A DNA stretch of 64,000 nucleotides from Xanthomarina sp. F2636L (GTDB lineage: Bacteria; Bacteroidota; Bacteroidia; Flavobacteriales; Flavobacteriaceae), in NCBI RefSeq assembly GCF_026410195.1, contig NZ_JAPMLM010000069.1, positions 248,001 through 312,000 on the forward strand, given 5' to 3'. The translations under genes and the position numbers were made by a program. Below are positions 1 through 8,385 of this stretch, one piece after another (the first letter of the stretch is position 1; each line of letters begins with the position of its first letter). The notes under the pieces were generated by a model. The model searched no databases. It was not told where the DNA came from and worked only from the letters and a program-made list of their open reading frames with translations.

Positions 1-2112
1 TATTTTCCAATGATTGGCCTGAAGTTCTTGCCTGTATTTGGCTAAAAAGTGAATGGTATCGTCTACCGAAATCCCGAAAGCAATACTAAACACCAAAATG
101 GTTGAAGGTTTTATAGGCACTCCCAAATAGCCCATCAAACCGGCTGTAATAACCAATGGTAATAAGTTAGGTACCAACGACACGATAATCATTCTAAACG
201 AACGGAACATATAAGCCATAAGCAAGGCAATTAATAAAATGGCCAAAGAAAGGGAAAGTGCTAAGTTTTTAACCAGATATTTGGTTCCTTTTTGAAAAAC
301 TAAAGCTTTTCCCGTAATGGTAACCTTGTATTTATCTTCTGGAAAAACCTTATCTATTTTAGACTGAAGGTCGTCTTCAATACGTTCCATTCTATCCGTT
401 CCAATATCCTTCATAAAGGTGGTAATACGCGCATATTGTCCTGTACTATCTACAAAGTTGGATAATAAATCGGTATTGGACGTCGAGTTTTTAGCATAAC
501 TAAAAATAAAACTACTCTCTTGCGAGGTCGGCAATTGGTAATATTTAGGATTGCCATTGTAATAAGCTTGTTTGGAATATTTAACAAGACTGACCACAGA
601 AATAGGTTTAGAGAGTTCTGGAGTTTCTAAAATAACTTCCTCCAGTTGGTCCATACGCTTTAAGGTAGCTAATTTCATCACGCCTTTTTTGCGCTTAGTA
701 TCTACCACAATTTCAACAGGCATAATGCCGTTAAACTCTTCTTCAAAAAAACGAATGTCTTGGAAAAATTCAGCTTCTTCAGACATGTCCTCTATCAAGC
801 TTCCGGATATTTTTATTTGATAGATGCCGATAATACTAATTACCAGCAGCAGGATAGCCGAAATATAAATAGTAATACGTCTTTGTTTTACCATGCGTTC
901 TATCCAATTGGTAAAACCACCAATCCAGCGCTTGTTTAAATGCTCTAAATGCCTGTCTTTAGGATAAGGTAAAAAGGTGTAAATAATAGGAATTATTAAA
1001 ATACACAGGATAAAAATAGAGATAATACTTAATGAAGCTACAATTCCAAACTCTTTTAAAAGCGTGCTTTGGGTGAGCATAAAAGTGGCAAACCCTGAAG
1101 CTGTAGTTAAGTTAGTTAATAAGGTGGCATTTCCAACTTTAGTAATAACCCGTTGTAAAGATCTTACTTTGTTCCCATGAAGTTTTACCTCATTTTGATA
1201 TTTATTTATTAAAAAGATACAGTTAGGAATTCCAATAACAATTATTAAAGGAGGTATTAAAGCTGTAAGAACTGTGATCTCATAGTTTAAAAACCCTATA
1301 ATGCCAAAGGTCCACATAACGCCTATAGAAACCACTAATAAAGAGATAAGGGTTGCTCTAACCGATCTAAAAAAGAAAAAGAAAATTAAAGATGTTACAG
1401 TCAGAGCCAAACCAATAAATGTTCCGATTTCGTCAACAATGTTCTGTGCGTTAAGCGTACGTACATAAGGCATTCCAGAAACACGGACATCTAAGCCAGT
1501 TGCTACTTCAAAAGCATCCACTTTAGGCATTAAATGATCGAAAACAAAATCTTTCCGTGCAGCTGTGTTTACAATCTCTTTTTTAAGATAGATAGCCGAA
1601 CGAATGGTTTTAGTGTTTTTGTTAAACAGGAAGTTATCGTAAAAGGGATATTTTTCAAATAAATCTTGCTGTAGTGTATCTAGTTGCGTTAAGCTATGGA
1701 TTGAATCGGTAATAAAAGGTTCTAGCTTAAAACGCTCGCTTTCTGTATCTTTTATTAATTTCTGAAGATCCTTAATAGATACAACAGCTTCAATTTCATC
1801 TAAATTTTTAAAAGACTCAGAGAACTTATTCCAGGCATTGATGTTTTCAACCGTAAACAGCGATGAATCTTTTACTCCAAGAACAATCAGATTTCCTTCT
1901 TCCCCAAAAATCTTTAAAAAATCATAATAAACTAAGTTGACCTCATGGTCGTCAGGAAGTAAGTTGGCCTCGGTATAAGTAAAGCGCATGTTTTTCCATT
2001 GGGTACTAAAAAGAATAGTAACCAAGACAATAGCAAGAAGGATTGCAATCTTATTTCTAAGAATAATACGTGCAATAACATCCCAAAATCCTTTTGTGAA
2101 TAATTTAAACAT
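1..2112 (-). CDS. RND superfamily (MMPL-type) exporter, 3' end missing
   Basis: The frame stays open from the ATG at 2112 to the left edge, giving 704 residues of a longer protein. An N-terminal membrane segment (IAILLAIVLVTILFS, about residues 28-42) is followed by an extracytoplasmic domain of about 180 residues, a block of membrane helices, a second extracytoplasmic domain and the start of a second helix block. This duplicated layout is that of RND/MMPL exporters. The helix-4-like segment FSIAFGISVDDTIHFLAKY near the left edge is typical of the family's proton-relay region. Known relatives move lipids, hopanoids or other hydrophobic substrates, but nothing here identifies the cargo. A TAACTTTG at 2133-2140 (minus strand) resembles a -7 box but lacks a partner. 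The gene appears monocistronic, separated from frr by a terminator. Family is confident; substrate unknown. Confidence 0.85.
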   Translation of the reverse strand, partial: MFKLFTKGFWDVIARIILRNKIAILLAIVLVTILFSTQWKNMRFTYTEANLLPDDHEVNLVYYDFLKIFGEEGNLIVLGVKDSSLFTVENINAWNKFSESFKNLDEIEAVVSIKDLQKLIKDTESERFKLEPFITDSIHSLTQLDTLQQDLFEKYPFYDNFLFNKNTKTIRSAIYLKKEIVNTAARKDFVFDHLMPKVDAFEVATGLDVRVSGMPYVRTLNAQNIVDEIGTFIGLALTVTSLIFFFFFRSVRATLISLLVVSIGVMWTFGIIGFLNYEITVLTALIPPLIIVIGIPNCIFLINKYQNEVKLHGNKVRSLQRVITKVGNATLLTNLTTASGFATFMLTQSTLLKEFGIVASLSIISIFILCILIIPIIYTFLPYPKDRHLEHLNKRWIGGFTNWIERMVKQRRITIYISAILLLVISIIGIYQIKISGSLIEDMSEEAEFFQDIRFFEEEFNGIMPVEIVVDTKRKKGVMKLATLKRMDQLEEVILETPELSKPISVVSLVKYSKQAYYNGNPKYYQLPTSQESSFIFSYAKNSTSNTDLLSNFVDSTGQYARITTFMKDIGTDRMERIEDDLQSKIDKVFPEDKYKVTITGKALVFQKGTKYLVKNLALSLSLAILLIALLMAYMFRSFRMIIVSLVPNLLPLVITAGLMGYLGVPIKPSTILVFSIAFGISVDDTIHFLAKYRQELQANHWKI

Positions 2113-2326
2113 ACTTAAAATAAAAACAGGCGCAAAGTTAGGGAAAAGCAATCTATTTGCTCGCTGATTTTAAGTATAATGTCTTGTTAAAATGAATCTT
2201 TAAGGAAAAAGTCCTGATATTGAATATGAAATGTTCAAATTGTCTTATTAAAACAGGGTTTTAATAATTTTTTAATTGGAAATACATGGGGAAAAGATAG
2301 CGTTCATTGAGGAAAATAGAGGCATA

Positions 2327-2354
2327 AAAAAAGCGACTTTTTTAAGTCGCTTTT
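2327..2354 (-). terminator. Rho-independent terminator after frr
   Basis: The perfect stem AAGCGACTT/AAGTCGCTT with a 4-nt loop is followed in the leftward direction by a run of seven T. It sits immediately after the frr stop and closes the leftward translation cluster. Confidence 0.85.
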
Positions 2355-2358
2355 AAAA

Positions 2359-2913
2359 TTATACGGTCATGATTTCTTTTTCCTTGACGTCCATTAAGGA
2401 GTCAATTTTAAGAACATATTTATCGGTTAATTTTTGAATGTCTGCTTCAGCATTTTTTTGAAGATCTTCAGAAACATCTGCTTTCTTAATATCGTCGTTA
2501 GCATCTTTTCTGGCAGTACGGATACTTATTTTTGCATCTTCGGTTTCAATCTTTGCTTGTTTTACTAAATCGCGTCTGCGCTCTTCTGTTAAAGGTGGTA
2601 CATTAATAATAATGGTGTCGCCATTATTCATAGGGTTAAACCCTAAATTCGCATACATAATCCCTCTTTCAATTTCTTGAAGCATGTTTTTTTCCCAGGG
2701 CTGTACGGTAATGGTTCTTCCATCTGGCGTATTAACATTGGCAACTTGACTTAATGGCGTTTGCGAACCATAATAATCAACCATCACACTTCCTAACATG
2801 GCAGGACTTGCTTTTCCAGCTCTAATGTTTACAAATTGTTTTTCTAGATGTTTAATAGCGGCATCCATAGATTCTTTTGCCGAGTCTAAAATAAACTGAA
2901 TGTCTTCGTTCAT
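2359..2913 (-). CDS. frr: Ribosome recycling factor
   Basis: This 184-residue protein has the normal RRF length. With EF-G it splits the post-termination ribosome and releases mRNA and tRNA in the cytoplasm. The sequence is RRF-like end to end: an N-terminal helix with NIRAGKASPAML, the domain II stretch ITVQPWEKNMLQEIERGI, then PPLTEERRRDLVKQAK and a long charged C-terminal helix. It lies 59 bp downstream of pyrH on the same strand, the usual bacterial pyrH-frr pair, and probably shares its transcript. A TACTTTTG at 2955-2962 could be an extra internal -7 element. The identification is secure. Confidence 0.97.
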   Translation of the reverse strand: MNEDIQFILDSAKESMDAAIKHLEKQFVNIRAGKASPAMLGSVMVDYYGSQTPLSQVANVNTPDGRTITVQPWEKNMLQEIERGIMYANLGFNPMNNGDTIIINVPPLTEERRRDLVKQAKIETEDAKISIRTARKDANDDIKKADVSEDLQKNAEADIQKLTDKYVLKIDSLMDVKEKEIMTV

Positions 2914-2972
2914 CTTTTAAATTTTAATTTTTAAAGGCTATTCAAAAAATAAGCCAAAAGTAAATGTAAGTA

Positions 2973-3680
2973 TTATAAATTAACTTTGGTTCCAATATTT
3001 TCACCAGAAACTACTTTTAATAGGTTTCCTTTTTTATTCATATCGAAAACAATAATTGGTAATTCGTTTTCCTGACTTAAAGTAAATGCTGTGGTATCCA
3101 TGACTTTTAGACCTTTTCTCAACACATCGTCAAAAGTAATATGGTCAAATTTTGTTGCTTTAGAGTCTTTTTCAGGATCTGCATTATAAATGCCATCAAC
3201 ACGTGTGCCTTTTAAAATAACATCAGCTTTAATTTCTATAGCACGTAAAACAGCAGCAGAATCTGTTGTAAAGTAAGGATTTCCTGTACCACCTCCAAAA
3301 ATAACCACGCGACCTTTTTCCAAATGTCTTAAGGCGCGCCTTCTAATAAAAGGTTCGGCCACTTCTTCAATATGGATGGCAGTCTGTAGTCTGGTTGGCA
3401 CCTCTGCATCTTCTAGGGCACTTTGTAAAGCCAGTCCGTTAATTACGGTTGCAAGCATGCCCATGTGGTCTCCTTGCACGCGATCCATACCATTACTTGC
3501 TCCTGCAACACCCCTAAAAATATTTCCTCCACCAATAACTATAGCAACTTCAAGTCCCAATTCTGTTATTTCCTTGATGTCTTTTGCGTATTCGGCCAAT
3601 CTTTCAGGATCAATCCCATATTGTCTATTACCCATTAAGGCTTCGCCTGATAATTTTAAGAGAATTCTTTTGTATTTCAT
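2973..3680 (-). CDS. pyrH: UMP kinase
   Basis: This 235-residue enzyme phosphorylates UMP to UDP with ATP, a step in pyrimidine nucleotide synthesis. It belongs to the amino-acid-kinase fold, unlike eukaryotic UMP/CMP kinase. Visible signatures are the start [17 protein letters not shown], the glycine-rich [10 protein letters not shown] loop, the D-H-M-G-M-L segment, [15 protein letters not shown] and the nucleotide-binding stretch [15 protein letters not shown]. The C-terminus ENIGTKVNL is typical. It is preceded by its own weak promoter and a short hairpin, and followed by frr. A terminator separates it from tsf, so it is probably not wholly dependent on the ribosomal operon. Confidence 0.97.
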   Translation of the reverse strand: MKYKRILLKLSGEALMGNRQYGIDPERLAEYAKDIKEITELGLEVAIVIGGGNIFRGVAGASNGMDRVQGDHMGMLATVINGLALQSALEDAEVPTRLQTAIHIEEVAEPFIRRRALRHLEKGRVVIFGGGTGNPYFTTDSAAVLRAIEIKADVILKGTRVDGIYNADPEKDSKATKFDHITFDDVLRKGLKVMDTTAFTLSQENELPIIVFDMNKKGNLLKVVSGENIGTKVNL

Positions 3681-3700
3681 GTGTTTTTTAGATGAATATC

Positions 3701-3720
3701 ATTCCTGTTTCAACAGGAAT
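3701..3720 (-). other. Perfect 8-bp hairpin in the pyrH leader
   Basis: ATTCCTGT-TTCA-ACAGGAAT is a perfect 8-bp inverted repeat with a 4-nt loop, between the candidate -7 box and the pyrH ATG. It has no T-run, so it is not an obvious terminator. It may stabilise or regulate the pyrH leader. Confidence 0.5.
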
Positions 3721-3731
3721 AAAGCGTTTTG

Positions 3732-3739
3732 CAAAGCTA
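3732..3739 (-). promoter_or_regulatory. Candidate -7 element of pyrH
   Basis: TAGCTTTG on the minus strand fits the Bacteroidota -7 consensus TAnnTTTG, 52 bp upstream of the pyrH ATG. No clear TTG is found at the -33 position, so the call rests on the -7 box alone. Confidence 0.4.
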
Positions 3740-3785
3740 CATAAAATTTTTATTTTTTGAATTTTTAAAAAATGAGATTTTGTAA

Positions 3786-3826
3786 ATAAAAAAACCACTA
3801 GCTCTATAAAAGAGTAGTGGTTTGTA
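3786..3826 (-). terminator. Rho-independent terminator after tsf
   Basis: The stem AAACCACT/AGTGGTTT is extended by an inner CTCT/AGAG stem. In the leftward direction it is followed by a run of at least seven T. It separates tsf from pyrH. Confidence 0.75.
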
Positions 3827-3881
3827 TTTTAAGCAATTCCTGCTTTCCTTTCTGCCTGCGACAGCCAGGTGATGGAATTTA

Positions 3882-4850
3882 TTATTCTCCTACAGAGACA
3901 CGTTTAAATCCGGTAACTTCAACATCACCAAAAGATTTAACATATTCCGCAACATTTTGCTTTTCATCTTTAATAAACTTTTGATCTAATAGACATTTTT
4001 CTTGATCTAAAGTCGTATTATCAGAAATAAAACGTTCCATTTTTCCTGGAAGAATTTTATCCCAAATTTGTTCTGGTTTTCCTTCAGCTTTAAGTTCAGC
4101 TTTTGCAGATTCTTCTGCTTGAGCTAATACTTCAGGAGTTAATTGAGCCATAGAAATATATTGAGGCACATTTTTAAGAGTTTTTCCTAAACGTCCTAAT
4201 TCAATATTATCTTTTTCTATTACTGCAATTCTTGCTTCAGTTTCTGAGGCTATAAAAGCAGGATCAAAATCTTTATAAGATAATGTGGTTGCTCCCATAG
4301 ATGCTACTTGCATAGACACGTCTTTTACTAAAGTCTCCGCATTATCTACTTTAGAAGATAAACCAACTAAAGCTGCAATTTTATTAATGTGAACATAAGT
4401 TCCTACAAAAGGAGCTTCTAATTTTTCAAAAGCTGTGATTTCTAATTTCTCACCAATAACTCCTGTTTGTTCAATTAATTTCTCAGCAACTGTCATCCCT
4501 CCAAAATCAGACGATAAAAAGTCTTCTTTAGAGTTAAAGTTAATTGCTTTTTCAGCAAGGTCGTTAGCAAGCGCTACAAAGTTGTCGTTTTTACCAACAA
4601 AATCAGTTTCACAACCTAAAACAATAGCAACACCAACAGTGTTATCATTGTTTATTTTAGAAACAGCAGCACCTTCAGAATTTTCACGATCTGCTCTTTT
4701 TTCTGCTACTTTTTGTCCTTTTTTACGTAGAACTTCAATGGCTTTATCAAAATTTCCTTCTGCTTCAACCAATGCTTTTTTGCAGTCCATCATTCCTGCA
4801 CCTGTAGCTTGTCTTAATTTATTTACTTCTGCTGCTGTAATTTTTACCAT
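3882..4850 (-). CDS. tsf: Translation elongation factor Ts
   Basis: EF-Ts is the guanine-nucleotide exchange factor that regenerates EF-Tu-GTP. The start chosen is MVKITAAEVNKLRQ, three codons inside the longest frame, because this is the family start; the upstream ATG at 4859 would only add MEA. The N-terminal UBA-like region has the EF-Ts signature LRQATGAGMMDCKKAL, followed by VLRKKGQKVAEKRADRENSEG, and the EF-Tu contact motif CETDFVGKN lies near residues 76-84. At 322 residues it is longer than the roughly 280 of E. coli, with the extra length in the dimerisation/C-terminal half. It follows rpsB, the usual rpsB-tsf pairing, although a terminator-like hairpin lies between them. Confidence 0.96.
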   Translation of the reverse strand: MVKITAAEVNKLRQATGAGMMDCKKALVEAEGNFDKAIEVLRKKGQKVAEKRADRENSEGAAVSKINNDNTVGVAIVLGCETDFVGKNDNFVALANDLAEKAINFNSKEDFLSSDFGGMTVAEKLIEQTGVIGEKLEITAFEKLEAPFVGTYVHINKIAALVGLSSKVDNAETLVKDVSMQVASMGATTLSYKDFDPAFIASETEARIAVIEKDNIELGRLGKTLKNVPQYISMAQLTPEVLAQAEESAKAELKAEGKPEQIWDKILPGKMERFISDNTTLDQEKCLLDQKFIKDEKQNVAEYVKSFGDVEVTGFKRVSVGE

Positions 4851-4876
4851 AGCTTCCATTTTAATATTTAATATTT

Positions 4877-4922
4877 AAAAAAGTCGTTTAATCAATTTTC
4901 AGTAGAAAAGAATAAACGACTT
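4877..4922 (-). terminator. Terminator-like hairpin between rpsB and tsf
   Basis: The 10-bp arms AAGTCGTTTA and TAAACGACTT enclose a 22-nt loop. Leftward, the structure is followed by T6 with its U-tract ending 18 nt before the tsf ATG at 4859. It may act as a partial terminator that lowers tsf expression relative to rpsB. No TAnnTTTG box was seen between it and tsf. Confidence 0.65.
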
Positions 4923-4946
4923 ATTTATTATTGTGTTAATTAATTT

Positions 4947-5723
4947 TTATTCTTCCTCTTCTTGAGCTGCTGCTTTCTTTTTTGGTGCAGATTTTTTATC
5001 AGCTTTAGGTGCATCAGCTTTAGTTGCATCTTTTTCTGCTTTTCTATCTGCTAATCCACCAGCAATAGCATCAGTTACGTAAGTTAAAATTTTGTCGATT
5101 GACTTAGAAGCGTCATCGTTTGCAGGAATGACATAATCAACTTGACGTGGGTCTGAGTTGGTATCTACCATAGCAAAGATAGGAATGTTTAATTTTTGTG
5201 CTTCTGCAATCGCAATATGTTCACGCTTAATATCGACTACAAATAATGCAGCTGGTAAACGCGTCATGTCGCTAATAGAACCTAAGTTCTTTTCTAATTT
5301 AGCACGTTGACGGTCTACTTGTAAACGTTCTTTTTTAGATAAAGAATTGAAAGTACCATCTTTCTTCATTCTATCAATAGTTGCCATTTTTTTAACAGCT
5401 TTTCTAATAGTAATAAAGTTTGTTAACATACCACCTGGCCATCTTTCTGTAATGTAAGGCATGTTGATGTTCCCTGCTTTTTCAGCAACAATATCTTTAG
5501 CTTGTTTTTTTGTAGCAACAAATAAAATTTTACGTCCAGAAACTGCAATTTTAGCAAGTGCTGCTCCAGCTTCTTCAATTTTAGCTGCTGTTTTGTATAG
5601 GTTAATAATATGGATGCCATTACGCTCCATATATACGTAAGGAGCCATGTTTGGATCCCATTTACGCGTAAGGTGACCAAAGTGTACACCTGCTTCAAGT
5701 AATTCTTTTACTTCTACTGCCAT
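4947..5723 (-). CDS. rpsB: 30S ribosomal protein S2
   Basis: S2 is a late-assembling small-subunit protein. The start [17 protein letters not shown] is the family start; the longer frame adds 11 unconserved residues and was trimmed. The 258-residue protein shows [58 protein letters not shown] and [13 protein letters not shown], all S2 hallmarks. The C-terminal 30 residues are a Lys/Ala/Glu-rich tail ending in EEEE, an extension common in Bacteroidota S2. It lies 204 bp downstream of rpsI, a spacer rich in inverted repeats, and precedes tsf. Confidence 0.97.
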   Translation of the reverse strand: MAVEVKELLEAGVHFGHLTRKWDPNMAPYVYMERNGIHIINLYKTAAKIEEAGAALAKIAVSGRKILFVATKKQAKDIVAEKAGNINMPYITERWPGGMLTNFITIRKAVKKMATIDRMKKDGTFNSLSKKERLQVDRQRAKLEKNLGSISDMTRLPAALFVVDIKREHIAIAEAQKLNIPIFAMVDTNSDPRQVDYVIPANDDASKSIDKILTYVTDAIAGGLADRKAEKDATKADAPKADKKSAPKKKAAAQEEEE

Positions 5724-5927
5724 TTTGTAATAGTTTACGTTCTGTTGAATTAGCAATGATTTAGTGGTTCTTTTGCAAGTCGCCTAAATCATTTAGATGC
5801 TAAACTAAATCCTGATGTTCCTTGTTTAGGAATAATCATGGACAACAATAACTGAGTTATTTTTTTGTTTGTTTTCAACAAGATGGAGATACTTATAATA
5901 AAGATGTCCCATCCTGTTGAAGATATA
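5724..5927 (-). promoter_or_regulatory. Structured spacer between rpsI and rpsB
   Basis: This 204-bp gap is unusually long for an S9-S2 junction. At 5876-5923 the arms TTCAACA and TGTTGAA, with inner GATGG/CCATC pairing, form a long hairpin just after rpsI. CTAAATcATTTAG near 5786 is a second small palindrome. I found no TAnnTTTG box. It could hold an rpsI terminator plus an S2-responsive leader, but this is inference from structure and position only. Confidence 0.4.
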
Positions 5928-6314
5928 TTAACGTTTAGAGAATTGAAATTTCTTACGAGCTTTCTTCTGACCGAATTTCTTACGTTCAACCATTCTTGGA
6001 TCTCTTGTTAATAAACCTTCTGGTTTTAAAGTCAATCTGTTTTCTGGATCTAATTCGCACATAGCACGAGATAACCCTAAACGGATGGCTTCTGCTTGAC
6101 CTGTAATACCTCCTCCAAATACATTTACTGTAATATCAAAGTTGCCATCATTGTTAGTCAAAACTAAAGGTTGATTTACTTTGTACTGCAAGGTAGCAGT
6201 AGGAAAGTAATTAGTTAAGTCTTTTTTATTAATCGTGATGTTTCCTTTTCCTTCGGCAACATACACACGAGCAACAGCCGTCTTTCTACGACCAATTTTG
6301 TGAATTACTTCCAT
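5928..6314 (-). CDS. rpsI: 30S ribosomal protein S9
   Basis: This 128-residue S9 has the normal length. The N-terminus [18 protein letters not shown] is diagnostic, followed by [13 protein letters not shown] and [20 protein letters not shown]. The highly basic C-terminal tail [18 protein letters not shown] ends in the canonical KR that reaches the P-site tRNA. It is separated from rplM by one base and is certainly co-transcribed with it, the near-universal L13-S9 pair. Confidence 0.98.
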   Translation of the reverse strand: MEVIHKIGRRKTAVARVYVAEGKGNITINKKDLTNYFPTATLQYKVNQPLVLTNNDGNFDITVNVFGGGITGQAEAIRLGLSRAMCELDPENRLTLKPEGLLTRDPRMVERKKFGQKKARKKFQFSKR

Positions 6315-6315
6315 G

Positions 6316-6771
6316 TTATTTGAATTCTTCTAGGTTAATTGTTTTTGGTTTTTGAGCTTCATGAGAATGAGCTGTTCCAACAACAACATTTAAATTACGG
6401 AATAAATCGGCACCTAATTTGTTTTTAGGTAACATTCCTTTTACTGATTTCTCTACTAATCTTGCTGGATCTTTTCCAAACATTTCTGTAGCAGATAAAC
6501 TTCTTTGACCACCTGGATAACCTGTGTGACGAATGTAAGTTTTATCGTCCCATTTGTTTCCTGTTAAGTTGATTTTTTCTGCATTGATAACAATGACGTT
6601 ATCTCCACAATCAACATGTGGTGTGAAGTTAGGCTTATGTTTACCTCTTAAAAGTTTAGCAACTTTAGATGATAAACGCCCTAGGCTTTGACCATCAGCA
6701 TCTACTAAAACCCACTGCTTGTTTACAGTAGCTTTGTTAGCTGATATCGTTTTGTAGCTTAATGTGTCCAC
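6316..6771 (-). CDS. rplM: 50S ribosomal protein L13 (GTG start)
   Basis: L13 is an early large-subunit assembly protein. The longest frame starts at an ATG at 6819, but the conserved family start, (M)[15 protein letters not shown], begins at a GTG at 6771, giving 151 residues, the standard length in this group. The 16 extra residues are not L13-like and their coding region contains a perfect hairpin, so I treat them as untranslated leader. Motifs: [44 protein letters not shown] and [18 protein letters not shown]. It heads the leftward ribosomal cluster and is directly preceded by a full-consensus promoter. Confidence 0.97.
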   Translation of the reverse strand: MDTLSYKTISANKATVNKQWVLVDADGQSLGRLSSKVAKLLRGKHKPNFTPHVDCGDNVIVINAEKINLTGNKWDDKTYIRHTGYPGGQRSLSATEMFGKDPARLVEKSVKGMLPKNKLGADLFRNLNVVVGTAHSHEAQKPKTINLEEFK

Positions 6772-6789
6772 GTTATTAATTAATTTTTT

Positions 6790-6809
6790 TATTATGCTTA
6801 GGCATAATA
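6790..6809 (-). promoter_or_regulatory. rplM leader hairpin
   Basis: TATTATGC-CTAA-GCATAATA (minus strand) is a perfect 8-bp stem with a 4-nt loop, 18 bases before the GTG of rplM and inside the predicted transcript. A second small palindrome, CTCTTT/AAAGAG, lies at 6824-6836 near the predicted transcription start. Together they could be an autoregulatory L13 leader. The structure is seen directly; the role is inferred. Confidence 0.55.
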
Positions 6810-6840
6810 GATTAAACATTCCTCTCTTTTAAAGAGTTTG

Positions 6841-6870
6841 CAAATTTACGATTATATATTTGATTACCAA
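6841..6870 (-). promoter_or_regulatory. rplM-rpsI promoter (Bacteroidota type)
   Basis: On the minus strand TTG (6870-6868), a 19-bp spacer and TAAATTTG (6848-6841) match the Bacteroidota primary sigma-factor consensus exactly. The predicted start near 6834 gives a leader of about 60 nt before the rplM GTG. Confidence 0.85.
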
Positions 6871-7119
6871 ATAGAGAGGAAAGTTATTTTTGATAACTTT
6901 GTTTATATCTTTTTTGCTCTTGATTATATATAAATTTTTCAGATTTTTTTCTGTTTGTTTTTTAGCCTCAAATAAATCTGTATCATAATGGGTCTTTCTC
7001 ATTTAAGACTCTTTAACAATATTCGTTAATCTTGGGTTAAACCACCCTAATTGCTTGTGTTCAGGCCTCATTAAGCTTATATTAGAAGTAACGAATTGTT
7101 AATTAAAATATATAATAAA

Positions 7120-7680
7120 ATGGAAAACTTAAATAGAAAGACCGTTGCTATATTAGCAACCAATGGATTTGAAGAAAGTGAATTAAGAGAACCAAAAAAA
7201 GCTTTAGAAGAAGCAGGAGCAGATGTGCACATCGTTTCTTTGGAAGCTGGAAATATAAAGAGCTGGGCAGATGGAAATTGGAGTAATACCTATCAAGTAG
7301 ATAAAACGATTGACGAAGTTTCGCAAAAGGACTATCATGCTTTAATGTTACCAGGAGGTGTTATAAATCCTGATTTATTAAGAAGAAATGAGAAAGCAGT
7401 AGCTTTTGTAAAATCGTTTTTTGAAAACAAGAAACCTGTAGGAGCTATTTGCCATGGACCATGGTTATTAGCAGAAGCAGATGTGTTAAAAGGAAGAAAA
7501 GTAACATCTTATAGTTCTATAAAAACAGATATTAAAAATGCAGGTGCCAATTGGGTAGACCAAGAAGTGGTTGTAGATGAAGGCTTAGTAACAAGTCGTT
7601 CACCAGAAGATTTGCAAGCCTTTAATTCAAAACTAGTAGAAGAAGTTTATGAAGGTAAGCACGACATGCAAATGGCATAA
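7120..7680 (+). CDS. PfpI/DJ-1 family protein (type 1 glutamine amidotransferase-like)
   Basis: A 186-residue cytoplasmic protein of the DJ-1/PfpI superfamily. The chosen ATG starts MENLNRKTVAILATNGFEE; an 8-residue longer TTG-initiated frame looks spurious. The flavodoxin-like first strand is followed by the conserved acidic residue of GFEESEL, and the nucleophile elbow AICHGPWLLAEA supplies Cys and His. Near relatives (PfpI, YhbO/YajL, general stress protein 18) have been described as proteases, chaperones or deglycases, and the sequence does not settle which. It stands alone, divergent from rplM, with a strong terminator after it, which fits a monocistronic stress gene. Confidence 0.9.
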   Translation: MENLNRKTVAILATNGFEESELREPKKALEEAGADVHIVSLEAGNIKSWADGNWSNTYQVDKTIDEVSQKDYHALMLPGGVINPDLLRRNEKAVAFVKSFFENKKPVGAICHGPWLLAEADVLKGRKVTSYSSIKTDIKNAGANWVDQEVVVDEGLVTSRSPEDLQAFNSKLVEEVYEGKHDMQMA

Positions 7681-7702
7681 TTTTTAAATAAGTTTAAAAT
7701 AC

Positions 7703-7737
7703 TAAAGCAGAACTTTAATTAAAGTTCTGCTTTTTTT
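7703..7737 (+). terminator. Rho-independent terminator after the PfpI gene
   Basis: The 13-bp stem AAAGCAGAACTTT/AAAGTTCTGCTTT with loop AATT ends in seven T, 23 bp after the stop codon. Confidence 0.9.
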
Positions 7738-7953
7738 AATGTTTTATATTCCTATTTAACAATTTAAATTGAAGCTGAAAATAGTCTTTCAATTATAATT
7801 TTCTAGAGGTTGGTAATAATTAATTTATAAAAAGCTACATGTAACAGAAAGTTATTATCATATTCATTTACATGTTTGATGTGTAAATAACCTATTTGTT
7901 ACTAAAAATGAATTTTAAATAAAAAAAGGTTAATTATAACATTCAATAATAAA

Positions 7954-8283
7954 CTATCCAATAGAAAGTTTGGCAGCATCTTTCCACAAATAATGAGGCA
8001 TTGGTTCTTGAAGTTCCCAATTTATACTCATAGGTTTAGAGCCTCTATAGTCTTTTAATTCGCCTTCCCCAATAAAAACATAACCCAAACTATTTCCATA
8101 TTCATTTTTTGCTTTTTCTCTGACAAAAAGTAAAATTCGTTTGTTTTGTTCTTTATGTTTGATATAAGATAATCCTTTTCCTAAATCTGGTCTTGCAGAG
8201 TTTTGTGTTTGCCAATGAAATAATAACTCATTAACGGCATAATCATCATACATGGTAGTTGGTGAAAAATTTTCTTCTGACTT
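7954..8283 (-). pseudogene. C-terminal remnant of a DUF3427-type helicase
   Basis: The frame from the ATG at 8253 encodes 99 residues matching, as I recall it, the extreme C-terminal part of DUF3427. Visible landmarks are YDDYAVNELLFHWQTQN, SYIKHKEQNKRILLFVRE, GYVFIGEGE, and GSKPMSINWELQEPMP followed by KLSIG. DUF3427 normally ends proteins of about 1000 residues that combine a PLD-like nuclease and a superfamily 2 helicase. The similarity continues upstream of the ATG, in frame, as KSEENFSPTT up to about 8283, and then stops; an in-frame TAG lies about 40 bp further on. This is the signature of a 5'-deleted gene. The deletion joins directly to the region upstream of the 79-residue gene. A stand-alone small protein cannot be excluded, but no start context is evident. 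Confidence 0.65.
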
Positions 8284-8385
8284 TATTTTCTTGATGATAA
8301 ATATTTGTGTTTTAACAATCTAATTATTAGCATTATAATGCTATTTTTAGTACATTTATATGTCAAATTTTATATATTAAAACTC

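Noticed and set aside
572-820. 82-residue plus-strand frame
   Set aside because: Lies antisense inside the RND exporter gene, which is intact across it.
3376-3744. 122-residue frame opposite pyrH
   Set aside because: Antisense to a fully conserved gene; no domain-like sequence.
4435-4878. 147-residue plus-strand frame opposite tsf
   Set aside because: Antisense shadow of a certain EF-Ts gene, with low-complexity Ser/Phe composition typical of reverse-strand reading.
6772-6819. 16-residue N-terminal extension of L13 from the ATG at 6819
   Set aside because: Sequence is not L13-like, encodes a perfect hairpin, and the family start matches the GTG at 6771.
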